Assembly (NCBI RefSeq): GCF_000763905.1
Contig: NZ_JRKN01000010.1
Coordinates: 1-64,000 of the forward strand
Direction of reading: 5' to 3'
Origin: Paracoccus halophilus
GTDB lineage: Bacteria; Pseudomonadota; Alphaproteobacteria; Rhodobacterales; Rhodobacteraceae
DNA length: 64,000 nucleotides
How positions within the stretch are numbered: the stretch's first letter is position 1; each line of letters begins with the position of its first letter. Of the stretch, positions 48,450 through 57,716 are shown piece by piece. The position numbers and the translations under genes were made by a program. Under the pieces are notes generated by a model. It saw only the letters and a list, made by a program, of their open reading frames with translations, was not told the DNA's origin and ran no database searches.

Positions 48450-48841
48450 TCGGTGCCCGACAGATGCGAAATGTCGAAACGCCCCGGCAGCAATTCGCCG
48501 ATCGTGGTGGCCAGCGTGGCGCCGCCCAGCGTGGCCAGCAGCACCGGCGTATCGGCACGGCCGAACTCGGCCAGTTTCTGGCGGCAGCCGCCGCAGGGCG
48601 GCACGGGGCCGGAACTGTCGGCGATCACCGCGACCTCGATCAGGTCGGTCTCGCCGCTGGCGACCATCAGCGCGATGGCGCCGGCTTCGGCGCAGGTGCC
48701 CTCGGGATAGGCGACGTTCTCGACATTGCAGCCGTGATAGATCCGCCCCGAGGCCCCGCGGACGGCAGCGCCGACCTTGAAACCCGAATAGGGCGCATAG
48801 GCCCGTTCCCGCACTTCGCGTGCCGCATCGAGAAGCGCCAT
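48446..48841 (-). CDS. cdd: Cytidine deaminase
   Basis: Cdd deaminates cytidine and deoxycytidine. This 131-residue protein is the small tetrameric type, with zinc ligands in TCAEAGAI (catalytic Glu included) and PCGGCRQ, and YAPYSGFKVGAAV and GCNVENVAYPEG near the N-terminus. It is the first gene of the five-gene salvage operon cdd-deoA-deoB-add-upp and diverges from maeB across 157 bases. Confidence 0.97.
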   Translation of the reverse strand: MALLDAAREVRERAYAPYSGFKVGAAVRGASGRIYHGCNVENVAYPEGTCAEAGAIALMVASGETDLIEVAVIADSSGPVPPCGGCRQKLAEFGRADTPVLLATLGGATLATTIGELLPGRFDISHLSGTE

Positions 48842-48998
48842 CTGACCGCTCTTTCGTTCCAGATTTTCCGCCCCCGATCTTGCGCCCGGGCCGGCGGCGA
48901 TGCAAGTCCGGCACGGTTGCCCCCCCGCGCCGCAGACCCCTGTTCCCCGCCCCGAAAATAGTTTAACGCTGAACCATCTTGAGAGGAGTGGGCAGGCA

Positions 48999-51278
48999 AT
49001 GGAAGAACGCCGGCAGGACAGCGCGCGACAGGCGGCACTGGATTATCACGAATTCCCGCGTCCGGGTAAGCTTGAGGTGCGTGCGACAAAGCCCCTTGCC
49101 AATGGCCGTGACCTCAGCCGCGCCTATTCCCCGGGCGTGGCCGAAGCCTGCCTGGAGATCAAGGCCGACCCCGCCAGCGCCGCCCGCTATACCGCGCGCG
49201 GCAATCTGGTCGCCGTGGTCTCGAACGGCACCGCGGTGCTTGGCCTGGGCAATATCGGCGCGCTGGCCTCGAAGCCGGTGATGGAGGGCAAGGCCGTGCT
49301 CTTCAAGAAATTCGCCAATATCGACTGTTTCGACATCGAGGTGAACGAATCGGACCCCGAGAAACTGGCCGATATCGTGACCGCCCTCGAACCCAGCTTC
49401 GGCGCCATCAACCTTGAGGATATCAAGGCGCCCGACTGCTTCATCGTCGAAAAGCTGTGCCGCGAACGGATGAACATTCCGGTCTTTCACGACGACCAGC
49501 ACGGCACCGCCATCGTGGTGGGCGCGGCCGCGACCAATGCGCTGCATGTCGCGGGCAAGAATTTCCAGGATATCAAGGTCGTCTCGACCGGCGGCGGCGC
49601 GGCAGGCATCGCCTGCCTGAACATGCTGCTGAAACTGGGCGTGAAACGCGAAAACGTCTGGCTGTGCGACATTGCCGGGCTGGTCTATCAGGGCCGGACC
49701 GAGGAAATGACCCCGCAAAAGGCGGAATTCGCGCAAGCCAGCGACCTGCGCAGGCTGGATCAGGTGATCGAGGGCGCGGATCTGTTCCTGGGCCTGTCGG
49801 GTCCGGGCGTGCTGAAGCCCGACATGGTCAGGAAGATGGCCGGCCGCCCGATCATCTTCGCGCTGGCCAACCCGACGCCCGAGATCCTGCCCGAGGATGC
49901 CCGCGCCGTCGCCCCCGATGCGATCATCGCCACCGGGCGCAGCGATTATCCCAACCAGGTCAACAACGTCCTGTGCTTTCCCTTCATCTTCCGCGGCGCG
50001 CTGGATGTCGGCGCCACCACCATCAATGACGAGATGGAGGTCGCCTGCGTCGAGGGCATCGCGGCGCTTGCCCGCGCCACCACCAGCGCCGAGGCCGCCA
50101 TGGCCTATCGCGGCGAGACGCTGACCTTCGGCCCCGAATACCTGATTCCGAAACCCTTCGACCCGCGTCTGATCGGGGTCGTCTCGACCGCCGTCGCCCG
50201 CGCGGCGATGGAAACCGGCGTGGCGATGCGCCCGCTGTCCGATATCGACGCCTACAAGCGCAAGCTGGACGGCTCGGTCTTCCGCTCGGCGATGATCATG
50301 CGGCCCGTGTTCGAGGCCGCCGCGACGGCCAAGCGCCGCATCGTTTTTGCCGAGGGCGAGGACGAGCGCGTGCTGCGCGCCGCCAATGCCATGCTGGAGG
50401 AAACCACCGATGTGCCGATCCTGATCGGCCGCCCCGAGGTGATCGAGCGGCGCGCCGAACGCGCCGGCCTGCCGATCCGCCCCGGCCGCGACTTCGAGAT
50501 CGTGAACCCGGAAAACGACCCGCGCTATCGCGACTATTGGGGCACCTATCACGAATTGATGGCCCGCCAGGGCGTCAGCCCCGATATCGCGCGGGCGATC
50601 ATGCGCACCAATACCACCGCCATCGGCGCCGTCATGGTCCACCGCGACGAGGCCGACAGCCTGATCTGCGGCACCTTCGGACAATATAGCTGGCACCTGA
50701 ACTATATCCGCCAGATCCTGGCCCGCGACGGGTTGCACCCGGTCGGCGCGCTGTCGATGATCATCCTCGAGGATGGCCCGATCTTCATCGCCGACACGCA
50801 GGTGCATTACGAACCCAGTGCCGGCCAGGTGATGGAAACCGCGATCGGCGCGGCGCGCCATATCCGCCGCTTTGGCCTGACGCCCAAGGTCGCGCTGTGC
50901 AGCCATTCGCAATTCGGCAATCTCGACACCGCCGGCGGTCGCAAGATGCGCCAGGCGATGGCGCTCCTTGAGGAACGCGAGGTCGATTTCTGCTTCGAAG
51001 GCGAAATGCAGGTCGATTCGGCGCTGGACGCCGAGCTGCGCAACCGCATCTTCCCGGATTCGCGGCTGGAAGGCGCGGCCAACGCGCTGGTATTCGCCAG
51101 CAGCGACGCCGCCTCGGGCGTGCGCAACGCATTGAAGATGAAGGCGAACGGGCTTGAGGTCGGGCCGATCCTGATGGGCATGGGCAACCGCGCCCATATC
51201 GTGACCCCCTCGATCACCACGCGCGGGCTGCTGAACATGAGCGTGATCGCCGGTACCCCGGTCGGCCATTACCGCTAG
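48999..51278 (+). CDS. maeB: NADP-malic enzyme fused to phosphotransacetylase-like domain
   Basis: This 759-residue protein decarboxylates malate to pyruvate. The malic enzyme part (about 1-425) has the catalytic Tyr43 in YSPGVAEAC, Lys98 region [14 protein letters not shown], and [12 protein letters not shown]; the cofactor site is [10 protein letters not shown]. The C-terminal part (about 435-755) resembles phosphate acetyltransferase ([17 protein letters not shown] onward) and is usually regulatory, responding to acetyl-CoA. This fused form is normal in proteobacteria. AGGAG lies upstream. A clear terminator follows. Confidence 0.95.
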   Translation: MEERRQDSARQAALDYHEFPRPGKLEVRATKPLANGRDLSRAYSPGVAEACLEIKADPASAARYTARGNLVAVVSNGTAVLGLGNIGALASKPVMEGKAVLFKKFANIDCFDIEVNESDPEKLADIVTALEPSFGAINLEDIKAPDCFIVEKLCRERMNIPVFHDDQHGTAIVVGAAATNALHVAGKNFQDIKVVSTGGGAAGIACLNMLLKLGVKRENVWLCDIAGLVYQGRTEEMTPQKAEFAQASDLRRLDQVIEGADLFLGLSGPGVLKPDMVRKMAGRPIIFALANPTPEILPEDARAVAPDAIIATGRSDYPNQVNNVLCFPFIFRGALDVGATTINDEMEVACVEGIAALARATTSAEAAMAYRGETLTFGPEYLIPKPFDPRLIGVVSTAVARAAMETGVAMRPLSDIDAYKRKLDGSVFRSAMIMRPVFEAAATAKRRIVFAEGEDERVLRAANAMLEETTDVPILIGRPEVIERRAERAGLPIRPGRDFEIVNPENDPRYRDYWGTYHELMARQGVSPDIARAIMRTNTTAIGAVMVHRDEADSLICGTFGQYSWHLNYIRQILARDGLHPVGALSMIILEDGPIFIADTQVHYEPSAGQVMETAIGAARHIRRFGLTPKVALCSHSQFGNLDTAGGRKMRQAMALLEEREVDFCFEGEMQVDSALDAELRNRIFPDSRLEGAANALVFASSDAASGVRNALKMKANGLEVGPILMGMGNRAHIVTPSITTRGLLNMSVIAGTPVGHYR

Positions 51279-51302
51279 CGCGATTCGGCCATCCCACGAC
51301 AG

Positions 51303-51335
51303 GCGCGCCGGCTATGCAAACCGGCGCGCATTTTT
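51303..51335 (+). terminator. maeB terminator
   Basis: GCGCGCCGG (51303-51311) pairs with CCGGCGCGC (51321-51329) across a nine-base loop CTATGCAAA and is followed by ATTTTT. This is a textbook intrinsic terminator 25 bases past the maeB stop. Confidence 0.88.
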
Positions 51336-51343
51336 CTGCGATC

Positions 51344-51402
51344 CGCAAATTTCCGGCGGTTTTGCAAACATTTGTCAAGGCGCCGCCGGAAATTCTGCAA
51401 AA
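51344..51402 (+). promoter_or_regulatory. Candidate ScfR/PccR-type operator before prpE
   Basis: Upstream of prpE are TTTGCAAA (51361-51368) and TTTGTCAA (51371-51378) two bases apart, flanked by GCAAAT (51345-51350) and TGCAAAA (51396-51402). Repeated TTTGCAAA is, to my knowledge, the site type of short-chain acyl-CoA regulators (ScfR family, e.g. PccR of Rhodobacter), which control propionyl-CoA genes. In PccR sites the spacing I recall is four bases, so this is similar but not identical. Confidence 0.5.
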
Positions 51403-51494
51403 TAACTTCTTCCATGGGACATGTCGGGCGTTAACATCCTTGCCTGACGGCCTGGGCCGCGCCTACCAAAGCCGAACCTGGAGGAGGAGCTTTC

Positions 51495-53396
51495 ATGGGA
51501 TATCAAGACGTCTATGCCGGTTGGCGGGCCGATCCCGACCGGTTCTGGATGCAGGCCGCCGAGGCGATCGACTGGCAGAAAAAGCCCTCGCGGGCGCTGT
51601 TCGACGACAAGGCCCCGATCTATGAATGGTTCGCGGACGGGATGGTCAACACCTGCTGGAACGCGGTGGACCGCCATGTCGCGGCCGGACGCGGCGATCA
51701 GGTCGCGATCGTGCATGAAAGCCCGATCACGCTTTCGACCAGGGGCATCACCTACAGGCAGTTGCAGGACCGCGTCGCCTCGCTTGCCGGGGCGCTGCGC
51801 ATGCGTGGCGTGGAAAAGGGCGACCGCGTCATCATCTACATGCCGATGATCCCCGAAGCGCTCGAGGCGATGCTGGCCTGCGCCCGGCTTGGCGCCATCC
51901 ACTCGGTCGTGTTCGGCGGCTTTGCCGCGCATGAGCTGGCGATCCGCATCGACGATTTCCAGCCCAAGGCGATCATCGCCGCCTCTTGCGGGCTGGAACC
52001 CAATCGCGTCATCCATTACAAGCCGCTGCTGGACAGCGCCATCGAGATGGCCAGCCACCAGCCCGAATTCTGCGTCATCTTCCAGCGCGAACAAGAGGTC
52101 GCCAAGCTGGTCGAGGGCCGCGACTTCAACTGGCACGGCTTTCAATACGGGGTGAAGCCCGCCGAATGTGTCCCGGTCGAAGGCAACCACCCCGCCTATA
52201 TCCTTTATACCTCGGGCACGACCGGCCAGCCCAAGGGCGTGGTGCGCCACACGGCGGGCCATCTGGTCGCGCTGCAATGGTCGATGAGCAATATCTACAA
52301 TATCGGCGCCGGTGACCGTTTCTGGGCGGCATCCGATGTCGGCTGGGTCGTCGGCCACAGCTATATCTGCTATGGCCCGCTGGTCGCCGGCGCGACCACC
52401 GTGGTCTTCGAGGGCAAGCCGGTGGGCACGCCCCATGCCGGGGTGTTCTGGCGCATCATCCAGAACCACCGCATCAAGAGCTTCTTCACCGCGCCCACCG
52501 CGCTGCGCGCCATCCGCCGCGAGGATCCGGACGGCGAATGGATCCGCCGCTACAAGCTGCATGACCTGCAGGCGTTGTTCCTGGCCGGCGAGCGCGCCGA
52601 TCCGGACACGGTGAAATGGGCGCAGCAGCATCTGGGCGTGCCGGTGGTCGATCACTGGTGGCAGACCGAGACCGGCTGGGCCATCGCCGCCAATCCGATC
52701 GGGATCGAGACCCTGCCCACCAAACCCGGCAGCCCCTCGGTGCCGATGCCCGGCTATGACGTGCAGGTGCTGGACGAAAGCGGCCATCCGGTGCCGCCCG
52801 GCACGCTGGGCGCGATCACCATCAAGCTGCCCCTGCCCCCCGGCGCGCTGCCCACGCTGTGGAACGCCGAGTCGCGTTTCCGACACAGCTATCTCGACCA
52901 TTTTCCCGGCTATTACGAAACCGGGGATGCCGGTTATGTGGACGAGGACGGCTATCTCTATATCATGGCGCGCACCGATGACGTGATCAACGTGGCCGGG
53001 CACCGGCTCTCGACCGGCGCCATGGAAGAGGTGCTGGCCGCGCATCCCGATGTCGCGGAATGCGCGGTGATCGGGGTCGCCGATGCGCTCAAGGGGCAGG
53101 CTCCGCTGGGGTTCCTGTGCCTCAAGGCCGGGGCGACGACGCCGCATGAGCAGGTCGTCAAGGATGTCGTGCGCATGGTGCGCGATCAGATCGGCCCGGT
53201 CGCGGCGTTTAAATCCGCCTGCGTCGTGGAGCGGCTGCCCAAGACCCGCTCGGGCAAGATCCTGCGCGCGACCATGGCCAAGATCGCCGATGGCGAGGAT
53301 TTCAAGACGCCCGCGACCATCGACGATCCGGCCGTTCTGGATGAAATCGGCGCGGCGCTGGCATTGCTTGGCTATCCGAATAGGGATAAGCCCTGA
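51495..53396 (+). CDS. prpE: Propionyl-CoA synthetase
   Basis: PrpE activates propionate with ATP and CoA via propionyl-AMP. This 633-residue acyl-CoA synthetase has the P-loop-like YTSGTTGQPKGVVRHT, the WWQTETGW motif, YYETGDAGYVDEDGYL and the C-terminal acetylatable lysine motif KTRSGKILR. GYQDVYAGWRADPDRFW and AIDWQKKP at the N-terminus are typical of PrpE rather than Acs. GGAGGAGGAG precedes the ATG. Product enters the carboxylase-epimerase-mutase route to succinyl-CoA; mce is at the other end of the window. Confidence 0.94.
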   Translation: MGYQDVYAGWRADPDRFWMQAAEAIDWQKKPSRALFDDKAPIYEWFADGMVNTCWNAVDRHVAAGRGDQVAIVHESPITLSTRGITYRQLQDRVASLAGALRMRGVEKGDRVIIYMPMIPEALEAMLACARLGAIHSVVFGGFAAHELAIRIDDFQPKAIIAASCGLEPNRVIHYKPLLDSAIEMASHQPEFCVIFQREQEVAKLVEGRDFNWHGFQYGVKPAECVPVEGNHPAYILYTSGTTGQPKGVVRHTAGHLVALQWSMSNIYNIGAGDRFWAASDVGWVVGHSYICYGPLVAGATTVVFEGKPVGTPHAGVFWRIIQNHRIKSFFTAPTALRAIRREDPDGEWIRRYKLHDLQALFLAGERADPDTVKWAQQHLGVPVVDHWWQTETGWAIAANPIGIETLPTKPGSPSVPMPGYDVQVLDESGHPVPPGTLGAITIKLPLPPGALPTLWNAESRFRHSYLDHFPGYYETGDAGYVDEDGYLYIMARTDDVINVAGHRLSTGAMEEVLAAHPDVAECAVIGVADALKGQAPLGFLCLKAGATTPHEQVVKDVVRMVRDQIGPVAAFKSACVVERLPKTRSGKILRATMAKIADGEDFKTPATIDDPAVLDEIGAALALLGYPNRDKP

Positions 53397-53406
53397 CCGG
53401 AATTGC

Positions 53407-53428
53407 CGCAGGGCGTGCATGCCCTGCG
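53407..53428 (+). terminator. Hairpin between prpE and fusion gene
   Basis: CGCAGGGC (53407-53414) and GCCCTGCG (53421-53428) form a perfect eight-base-pair stem with loop GTGCAT, ten bases past the prpE stop and 22 bases before the next ATG. There is no T tract. It may reduce read-through or affect translation of the next gene. Confidence 0.4.
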
Positions 53429-53450
53429 ATCCGCGACAACAGGACGATCC

Positions 53451-55577
53451 ATGAAGACAGCCATTTCCTGTGTCATCGACCGGCATCCGCGTTTCCTGAC
53501 ACAAGCCTGGCTGTTGCTGGCATCGCTGCGCAGCGCCGGTATCGCCGGCGATGACCCGGGTACGGCGCTGGTCGTGCATGTCCCGCGCGACATGGCGAAT
53601 GATGCGCGGCTGGACCGCTTGCGCGGGCTGGGCGCGGTGATTGAACCCTATGACGCCTTTGCCGAGGGGCCGGGCGCCTATTGCAACAAGCTGGTCCAGT
53701 TCCGGACCGGGCTTCTGCAGCAGGCGGAGCGGGTGCTGCTGCTTGATGCGGATCTGCTGTTCCTGCGCGATCCCCGCCCGCTTTTCGACGACAGAGCCGT
53801 GCGCGCCAAGATCGTCGATTCCGCCCAGCCCCCGGCCGAAAAATGGCGCCCCCTGTTCGCGCAGGCGGGTTTTCCCGACCCCGCCACCGCGCCCGCGACG
53901 CTCAGGCCCGATTTGCAGGTTCCCGCACGGAACTGCAATGGCGGCGCCTATTTTCTGCCCCGGGCCGCCTTTGCCGCGCTGGCCGAGGCCTGGCCGCGCT
54001 GGTCGCGCCACTGTCTCGCGCAGCAGGCGCTTCTGGGCGATCATCTGCATCACGCCGACCAGCTTGGCTTTGCGCTGGCGATGCAGGAACTGGACCTGCC
54101 CTTTCTGCCGCTGGATGTCGGCGCGAACTTTCCGACGCATTTCCGCGCCCATATCTATCAGGGGCTGGCGCCGCAAGAGATCACCGCGATGCATTACCAT
54201 CGCCATGTCGATGCCCATGGCATGCCCGCGCCGACCGGCATCGCCTGGGTGGACCGGCAGATGATGCAGGCGATGAACCGCATCCGGCGGCAGCACAGCA
54301 TCGGCCTGGACAATGCGGTTTTCTGGGAAACCCGCTATGCGACGGACCCCGAACTGGGCTCGGGGCTGGGCTCGCGCGGCGAGGTGATGCTGGACAAGCG
54401 CCGCCAGCTGGCACCCGTCCTGACCGCCCATGCCGACCGGCCGGTGGTCGATATCGGCTGCGGCGATCTTGAGGTGATGCATGTGTTCGGGCTGCGGGAT
54501 TACCGCGGCTTCGACCTGTCCGCGAGCGGGCTGGATCTGGCGCGCGCCAAGCGCCCGGACTGGAGCTTCACGCAGGGCGCGTCGGGGGATGTGCCGGCGG
54601 GCAGCGCCGATCTGGCGATCTGCCTCGATGTGGCGATCCATCAATCCACCCCGGAGGCCTATCGCAAGCTGGTCGATGATGTCGTCGCCGCCAGCCGCGA
54701 CGCGGTGCTGATCAGCGGCTATGAGACCGCCCCCCAGGGTCGCGGCATCGTGTTTTTCCGCGAACCGCTCAGCCAGACCCTGGCCGAGCATCCCGGGATC
54801 GCGCATGTGACCCGGATCGGCGGCTGGCGCGATGTCGCGCTGTTTCTGGCCGAGCGTGGGCGCGAGGGCCGCAATCCCCATGACATCCGCGCCGCCGAAC
54901 TGGCCGGCGCGCTGGCGACCAGCCCGCATCCGCAACTGCTCGTCGACATCGTGGCGATGGGGCGCAGGCATCTGGGCTTTTTCCCGAAAACCATCATCCG
55001 CTGCATCGAATATCCCTGGATCGCCGCCCGCATGCCCCGGCCGGAGGGGCTGCGCGTTCTGGACATGGGCGCCGGCGTCGCGCCCCTGCCCCTATGGCTG
55101 GCGCAGCAGGGGGCCAGGGTGACCACGGTGGACGGCCACAGCCTGATCCGCACCCCGCCCGCGCCCGCCAACTGGAACGAATGGGGCTATCTGGATTACG
55201 GGCTGATCGACGACCGCATCCGCTCGCATAACTGCCTGATGCAGGATCTGCCGGATGCCGGACCCTTTGACCTGATCTATTCGGTCAGCGTGATCGAACA
55301 TATCCCGGCCGAGGCCCGCCGCGCCGCCCTTGCCGCGATGCGCGACAGGCTGGTGCCTGGCGGGCGCTTGCTGCTGACGCTGGACCTGATCCCCGGCACC
55401 GACCGGCTTTGGGACCTGTCCGAAGGCAAGCGCGTGGACGAGGACCGGCCCCACGGCACCATCGCCGAGTTCCGCGCCGAGCTTGAGGCGCTTGGCCTGA
55501 CCGTCACCGAGCAGGTCCTGTTCCGTGCCATCGCGGGCAGCCGCACCGATCTGCTGATGGTCGATGCCCGTCTCTGA
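53451..55577 (+). CDS. Three-domain glycosyltransferase-methyltransferase-methyltransferase
   Basis: This 708-residue protein appears to join three enzymes. Residues 1-300 are a GT-A-like glycosyltransferase: LLLDADLLFLRD with DxD at 99-101, and CNGGAYFLPRAAF. Residues about 320-490 are a SAM methyltransferase with DIGCGD at 334-339 and RGFDLSASGLD. Residues about 530-708 are a second one with DMGAG at 538-542, TTVDGHS and SVSVIEHIP. No membrane segments or signal peptide are seen. It likely adds and methylates sugars on a surface glycan (inference); donor and acceptor are unknown. The gene follows prpE by 54 bases but is not metabolically related. Confidence 0.82.
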   Translation: MKTAISCVIDRHPRFLTQAWLLLASLRSAGIAGDDPGTALVVHVPRDMANDARLDRLRGLGAVIEPYDAFAEGPGAYCNKLVQFRTGLLQQAERVLLLDADLLFLRDPRPLFDDRAVRAKIVDSAQPPAEKWRPLFAQAGFPDPATAPATLRPDLQVPARNCNGGAYFLPRAAFAALAEAWPRWSRHCLAQQALLGDHLHHADQLGFALAMQELDLPFLPLDVGANFPTHFRAHIYQGLAPQEITAMHYHRHVDAHGMPAPTGIAWVDRQMMQAMNRIRRQHSIGLDNAVFWETRYATDPELGSGLGSRGEVMLDKRRQLAPVLTAHADRPVVDIGCGDLEVMHVFGLRDYRGFDLSASGLDLARAKRPDWSFTQGASGDVPAGSADLAICLDVAIHQSTPEAYRKLVDDVVAASRDAVLISGYETAPQGRGIVFFREPLSQTLAEHPGIAHVTRIGGWRDVALFLAERGREGRNPHDIRAAELAGALATSPHPQLLVDIVAMGRRHLGFFPKTIIRCIEYPWIAARMPRPEGLRVLDMGAGVAPLPLWLAQQGARVTTVDGHSLIRTPPAPANWNEWGYLDYGLIDDRIRSHNCLMQDLPDAGPFDLIYSVSVIEHIPAEARRAALAAMRDRLVPGGRLLLTLDLIPGTDRLWDLSEGKRVDEDRPHGTIAEFRAELEALGLTVTEQVLFRAIAGSRTDLLMVDARL

Positions 55578-55589
55578 CGGGTGCCGCGT

Positions 55590-56921
55590 TCAGCCGATCT
55601 CGGCGCCCAGGCCCCGCATCAGCGGCAGGAAATCCGGGAAGGAGGTCGCGATCGGGCCCGCGTCATCGACGCCGATCGGCTGTTCCGAGGCCAGCCCCGC
55701 GACCAGAAAGGACATGGCGATGCGGTGATCCAGATGGCTCTGCGCGGTCGCCCCGCCCTTCAGCCCGCCGGTGCCGTGGACGATCATCGTATCCTCGCTA
55801 TCCTCGACCGAGGCGCCATTGGCGCGCAGCCCCACCGCCATGGCCTCGATCCGGTCGCTTTCCTTGACACGCAGCTCATGCACGCCCTGCATTACCGTCG
55901 TGCCCTCGGCAAAGGCCGCGATCACCGACAGGATCGGAAACTCGTCGATCATGCTGGCGGCGCGTCCGGGGGGCACGGTCACCCCCTTCAGCGGCCCGTG
56001 GCGGACGACCAGATCGGCGACCGGCTCGCCGCCCTCGACCCGCTCATTCTCGAAACGGATATCGGCGCCCATTTCCAGCAGCGTGACGTAAAGCCCGTCC
56101 CGCGTCGGGTTGCGGCTGACGCCCGGCACGCGGATTTCCGAACCGGGCACGATCAGCGCCGCCGCCACCGGGAAAGCGGCGCTGGACGGGTCGCGCGGCA
56201 CCGCGATCGGCTGCGGACGCAGGTTCGGCCGCCCCTTCAGCGTGATGACATGGCCCTCATCGGTGGTCTCGGTCACGATTTTCGCGCCGAAACCGGCCAG
56301 CATGCGCTCGGTATGATCGCGGGTCGGCTCGGCCTCGATCACCACCGTCTCGCCCGGCGCGTTCAGCCCGGCCAGCAGCACGGCGGATTTGATCTGCGCG
56401 CTGGCCACCGGGGTCCGGTAGCGCAGCGGCACCGGATCGGCGGCGCCCCGGATGGTGACCGGCAGGCGCTTGCCCTCGCGCGCCGTGACCTCGCAGCCGA
56501 ACATCTCCAGCGGGTCGGTGATGCGCCCCATGGGACGGCGCGACAGGCTGGCATCGCCGGTGAATGTGGCGGTGATCGGCGTCGTCGCCATCGCGCCCAT
56601 GATCAGCCGCACGCCGGTGCCGGAATTGCCGCAATCGATGACGCCCTCGGGCTCGGCAAAGCCGCCGATGCCGACGCCGTTCACCCGCCATTCGCCCTCG
56701 GCCAGGCGCTCGACACTGGCGCCAAAGGCGCGCATCGCCGCCGCCGTGTCCAGAACGTCCTGCCCCTCCAGCAGGCCGGTGATCCGGGTTTCGCCCACCG
56801 ACAGCGCACCGAGGATCAGCGCCCGGTGGCTGATCGACTTGTCGCCGGGCACGCGCGCCTCGCCGGTCAGCGGCCCCGAGCGGCGGGCGGACATGGGAAG
56901 CGGTTCGGCGGAATGTGACAT
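55590..56921 (-). CDS. aroA: 3-phosphoshikimate 1-carboxyvinyltransferase (EPSP synthase)
   Basis: AroA joins phosphoenolpyruvate to shikimate-3-phosphate in aromatic synthesis. This 443-residue protein has [31 protein letters not shown], and the C-terminal [19 protein letters not shown]. The TGxRLxMG wording resembles the class II (CP4-like) enzymes, but Gly is kept at the site that is Ala in the glyphosate-insensitive CP4 enzyme. The start at 56921 has AGAGGTG upstream. It converges on the fusion gene with a 12-base gap. Confidence 0.96.
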   Translation of the reverse strand: MSHSAEPLPMSARRSGPLTGEARVPGDKSISHRALILGALSVGETRITGLLEGQDVLDTAAAMRAFGASVERLAEGEWRVNGVGIGGFAEPEGVIDCGNSGTGVRLIMGAMATTPITATFTGDASLSRRPMGRITDPLEMFGCEVTAREGKRLPVTIRGAADPVPLRYRTPVASAQIKSAVLLAGLNAPGETVVIEAEPTRDHTERMLAGFGAKIVTETTDEGHVITLKGRPNLRPQPIAVPRDPSSAAFPVAAALIVPGSEIRVPGVSRNPTRDGLYVTLLEMGADIRFENERVEGGEPVADLVVRHGPLKGVTVPPGRAASMIDEFPILSVIAAFAEGTTVMQGVHELRVKESDRIEAMAVGLRANGASVEDSEDTMIVHGTGGLKGGATAQSHLDHRIAMSFLVAGLASEQPIGVDDAGPIATSFPDFLPLMRGLGAEIG

Positions 56922-56976
56922 GGGACACCTCTGGCTGGTCGCCACAGGTGATAGCGGTCACGGAACGGGCTTGCAA

Positions 56977-57678
56977 TCAGCCTTGGCGGCGGAAGGTGAC
57001 GTAATGCGGCACGCGCCCCTCGCGCAGGGCCTTTTGCTCATAGCGGGTCGACAGCCAGTCGTCCCAGGCATCCGGCCCCTCGGCCACCAGATCGAAGCCC
57101 GCCTGCGGCACCTCTTCCAGCGTCTGGCGGACGTAATCGGGAATGTCGGTGGCCACGCGGAACTCGGCCCCGGATTTCAGCACGCGCGCAAGCGGGATCA
57201 GATGCTCGGGCGTGACAAAGCGGCGGCGGTGGTGGCGCGCCTTGGGCCAGGGATCGGGATAGTTCAGAAAGGCGCGGCTGACCGAGGCATCGGGCAGCAC
57301 ATCCATCAGGTCGCGCGCATCGCCCGGATGGACGCTGACATTATCGACCCCCGCCGCGCGGATCTTGCCCAGAAGCATGGCGACGCCGTTGATGAAGGGC
57401 TCGCAGCCGATAATGCCGATTTCCGGGTAGCGCGCGGCCATATGGACCATATGTTCGCCGCCGCCAAAGCCGATCTCGAGCCAGACCGGGCGGGCATCGC
57501 CGAATATCGCCGCGGGGTTGATGGGCCGGCGTTCGGGATTGTCCTGCAAGGTGATGCCGCGCGGGCGCAGGCTGCCCAGATCCTCGGACAGATAGCCCTT
57601 CTGGCTTTGGCGCAGGGTCTTGCCATGGCGGCGGCCGTAGAAATTGCGGCGCGGAGGGTTCGGGTCGAATTCGCTCAT
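56977..57678 (-). CDS. trmB: tRNA (guanine-N7-)-methyltransferase
   Basis: TrmB makes m7G46 in tRNA using SAM. This 233-residue protein has a basic N-terminus (RRNFYGRRHGKTLR), the SAM motif LEIGFGGGEHMVHMA, GCEPFINGVA, and the catalytic region FLNYPDPWPKARHHRRRFVTPEHL. The ATG at 57678 gives a family-like N-terminus but weak ribosome binding; ATG 57702 is an alternative. It lies between aroA and the RNase J gene on the same strand. Confidence 0.95.
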   Translation of the reverse strand: MSEFDPNPPRRNFYGRRHGKTLRQSQKGYLSEDLGSLRPRGITLQDNPERRPINPAAIFGDARPVWLEIGFGGGEHMVHMAARYPEIGIIGCEPFINGVAMLLGKIRAAGVDNVSVHPGDARDLMDVLPDASVSRAFLNYPDPWPKARHHRRRFVTPEHLIPLARVLKSGAEFRVATDIPDYVRQTLEEVPQAGFDLVAEGPDAWDDWLSTRYEQKALREGRVPHYVTFRRQG

Positions 57679-57716
57679 GGGCCGGCGCTTTGCCCGGCCC
57701 ATGGCCAAAGGTCAAG

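Noticed and set aside
51375..54971. Very long open frame on the minus strand (about 1200 codons) opposite prpE and the fusion gene
   Set aside because: Its translation is low-complexity Arg/Gly/His/Asp-rich, matches no family, and lies antisense to two clear genes. Such frames are a side effect of high GC and codon bias.
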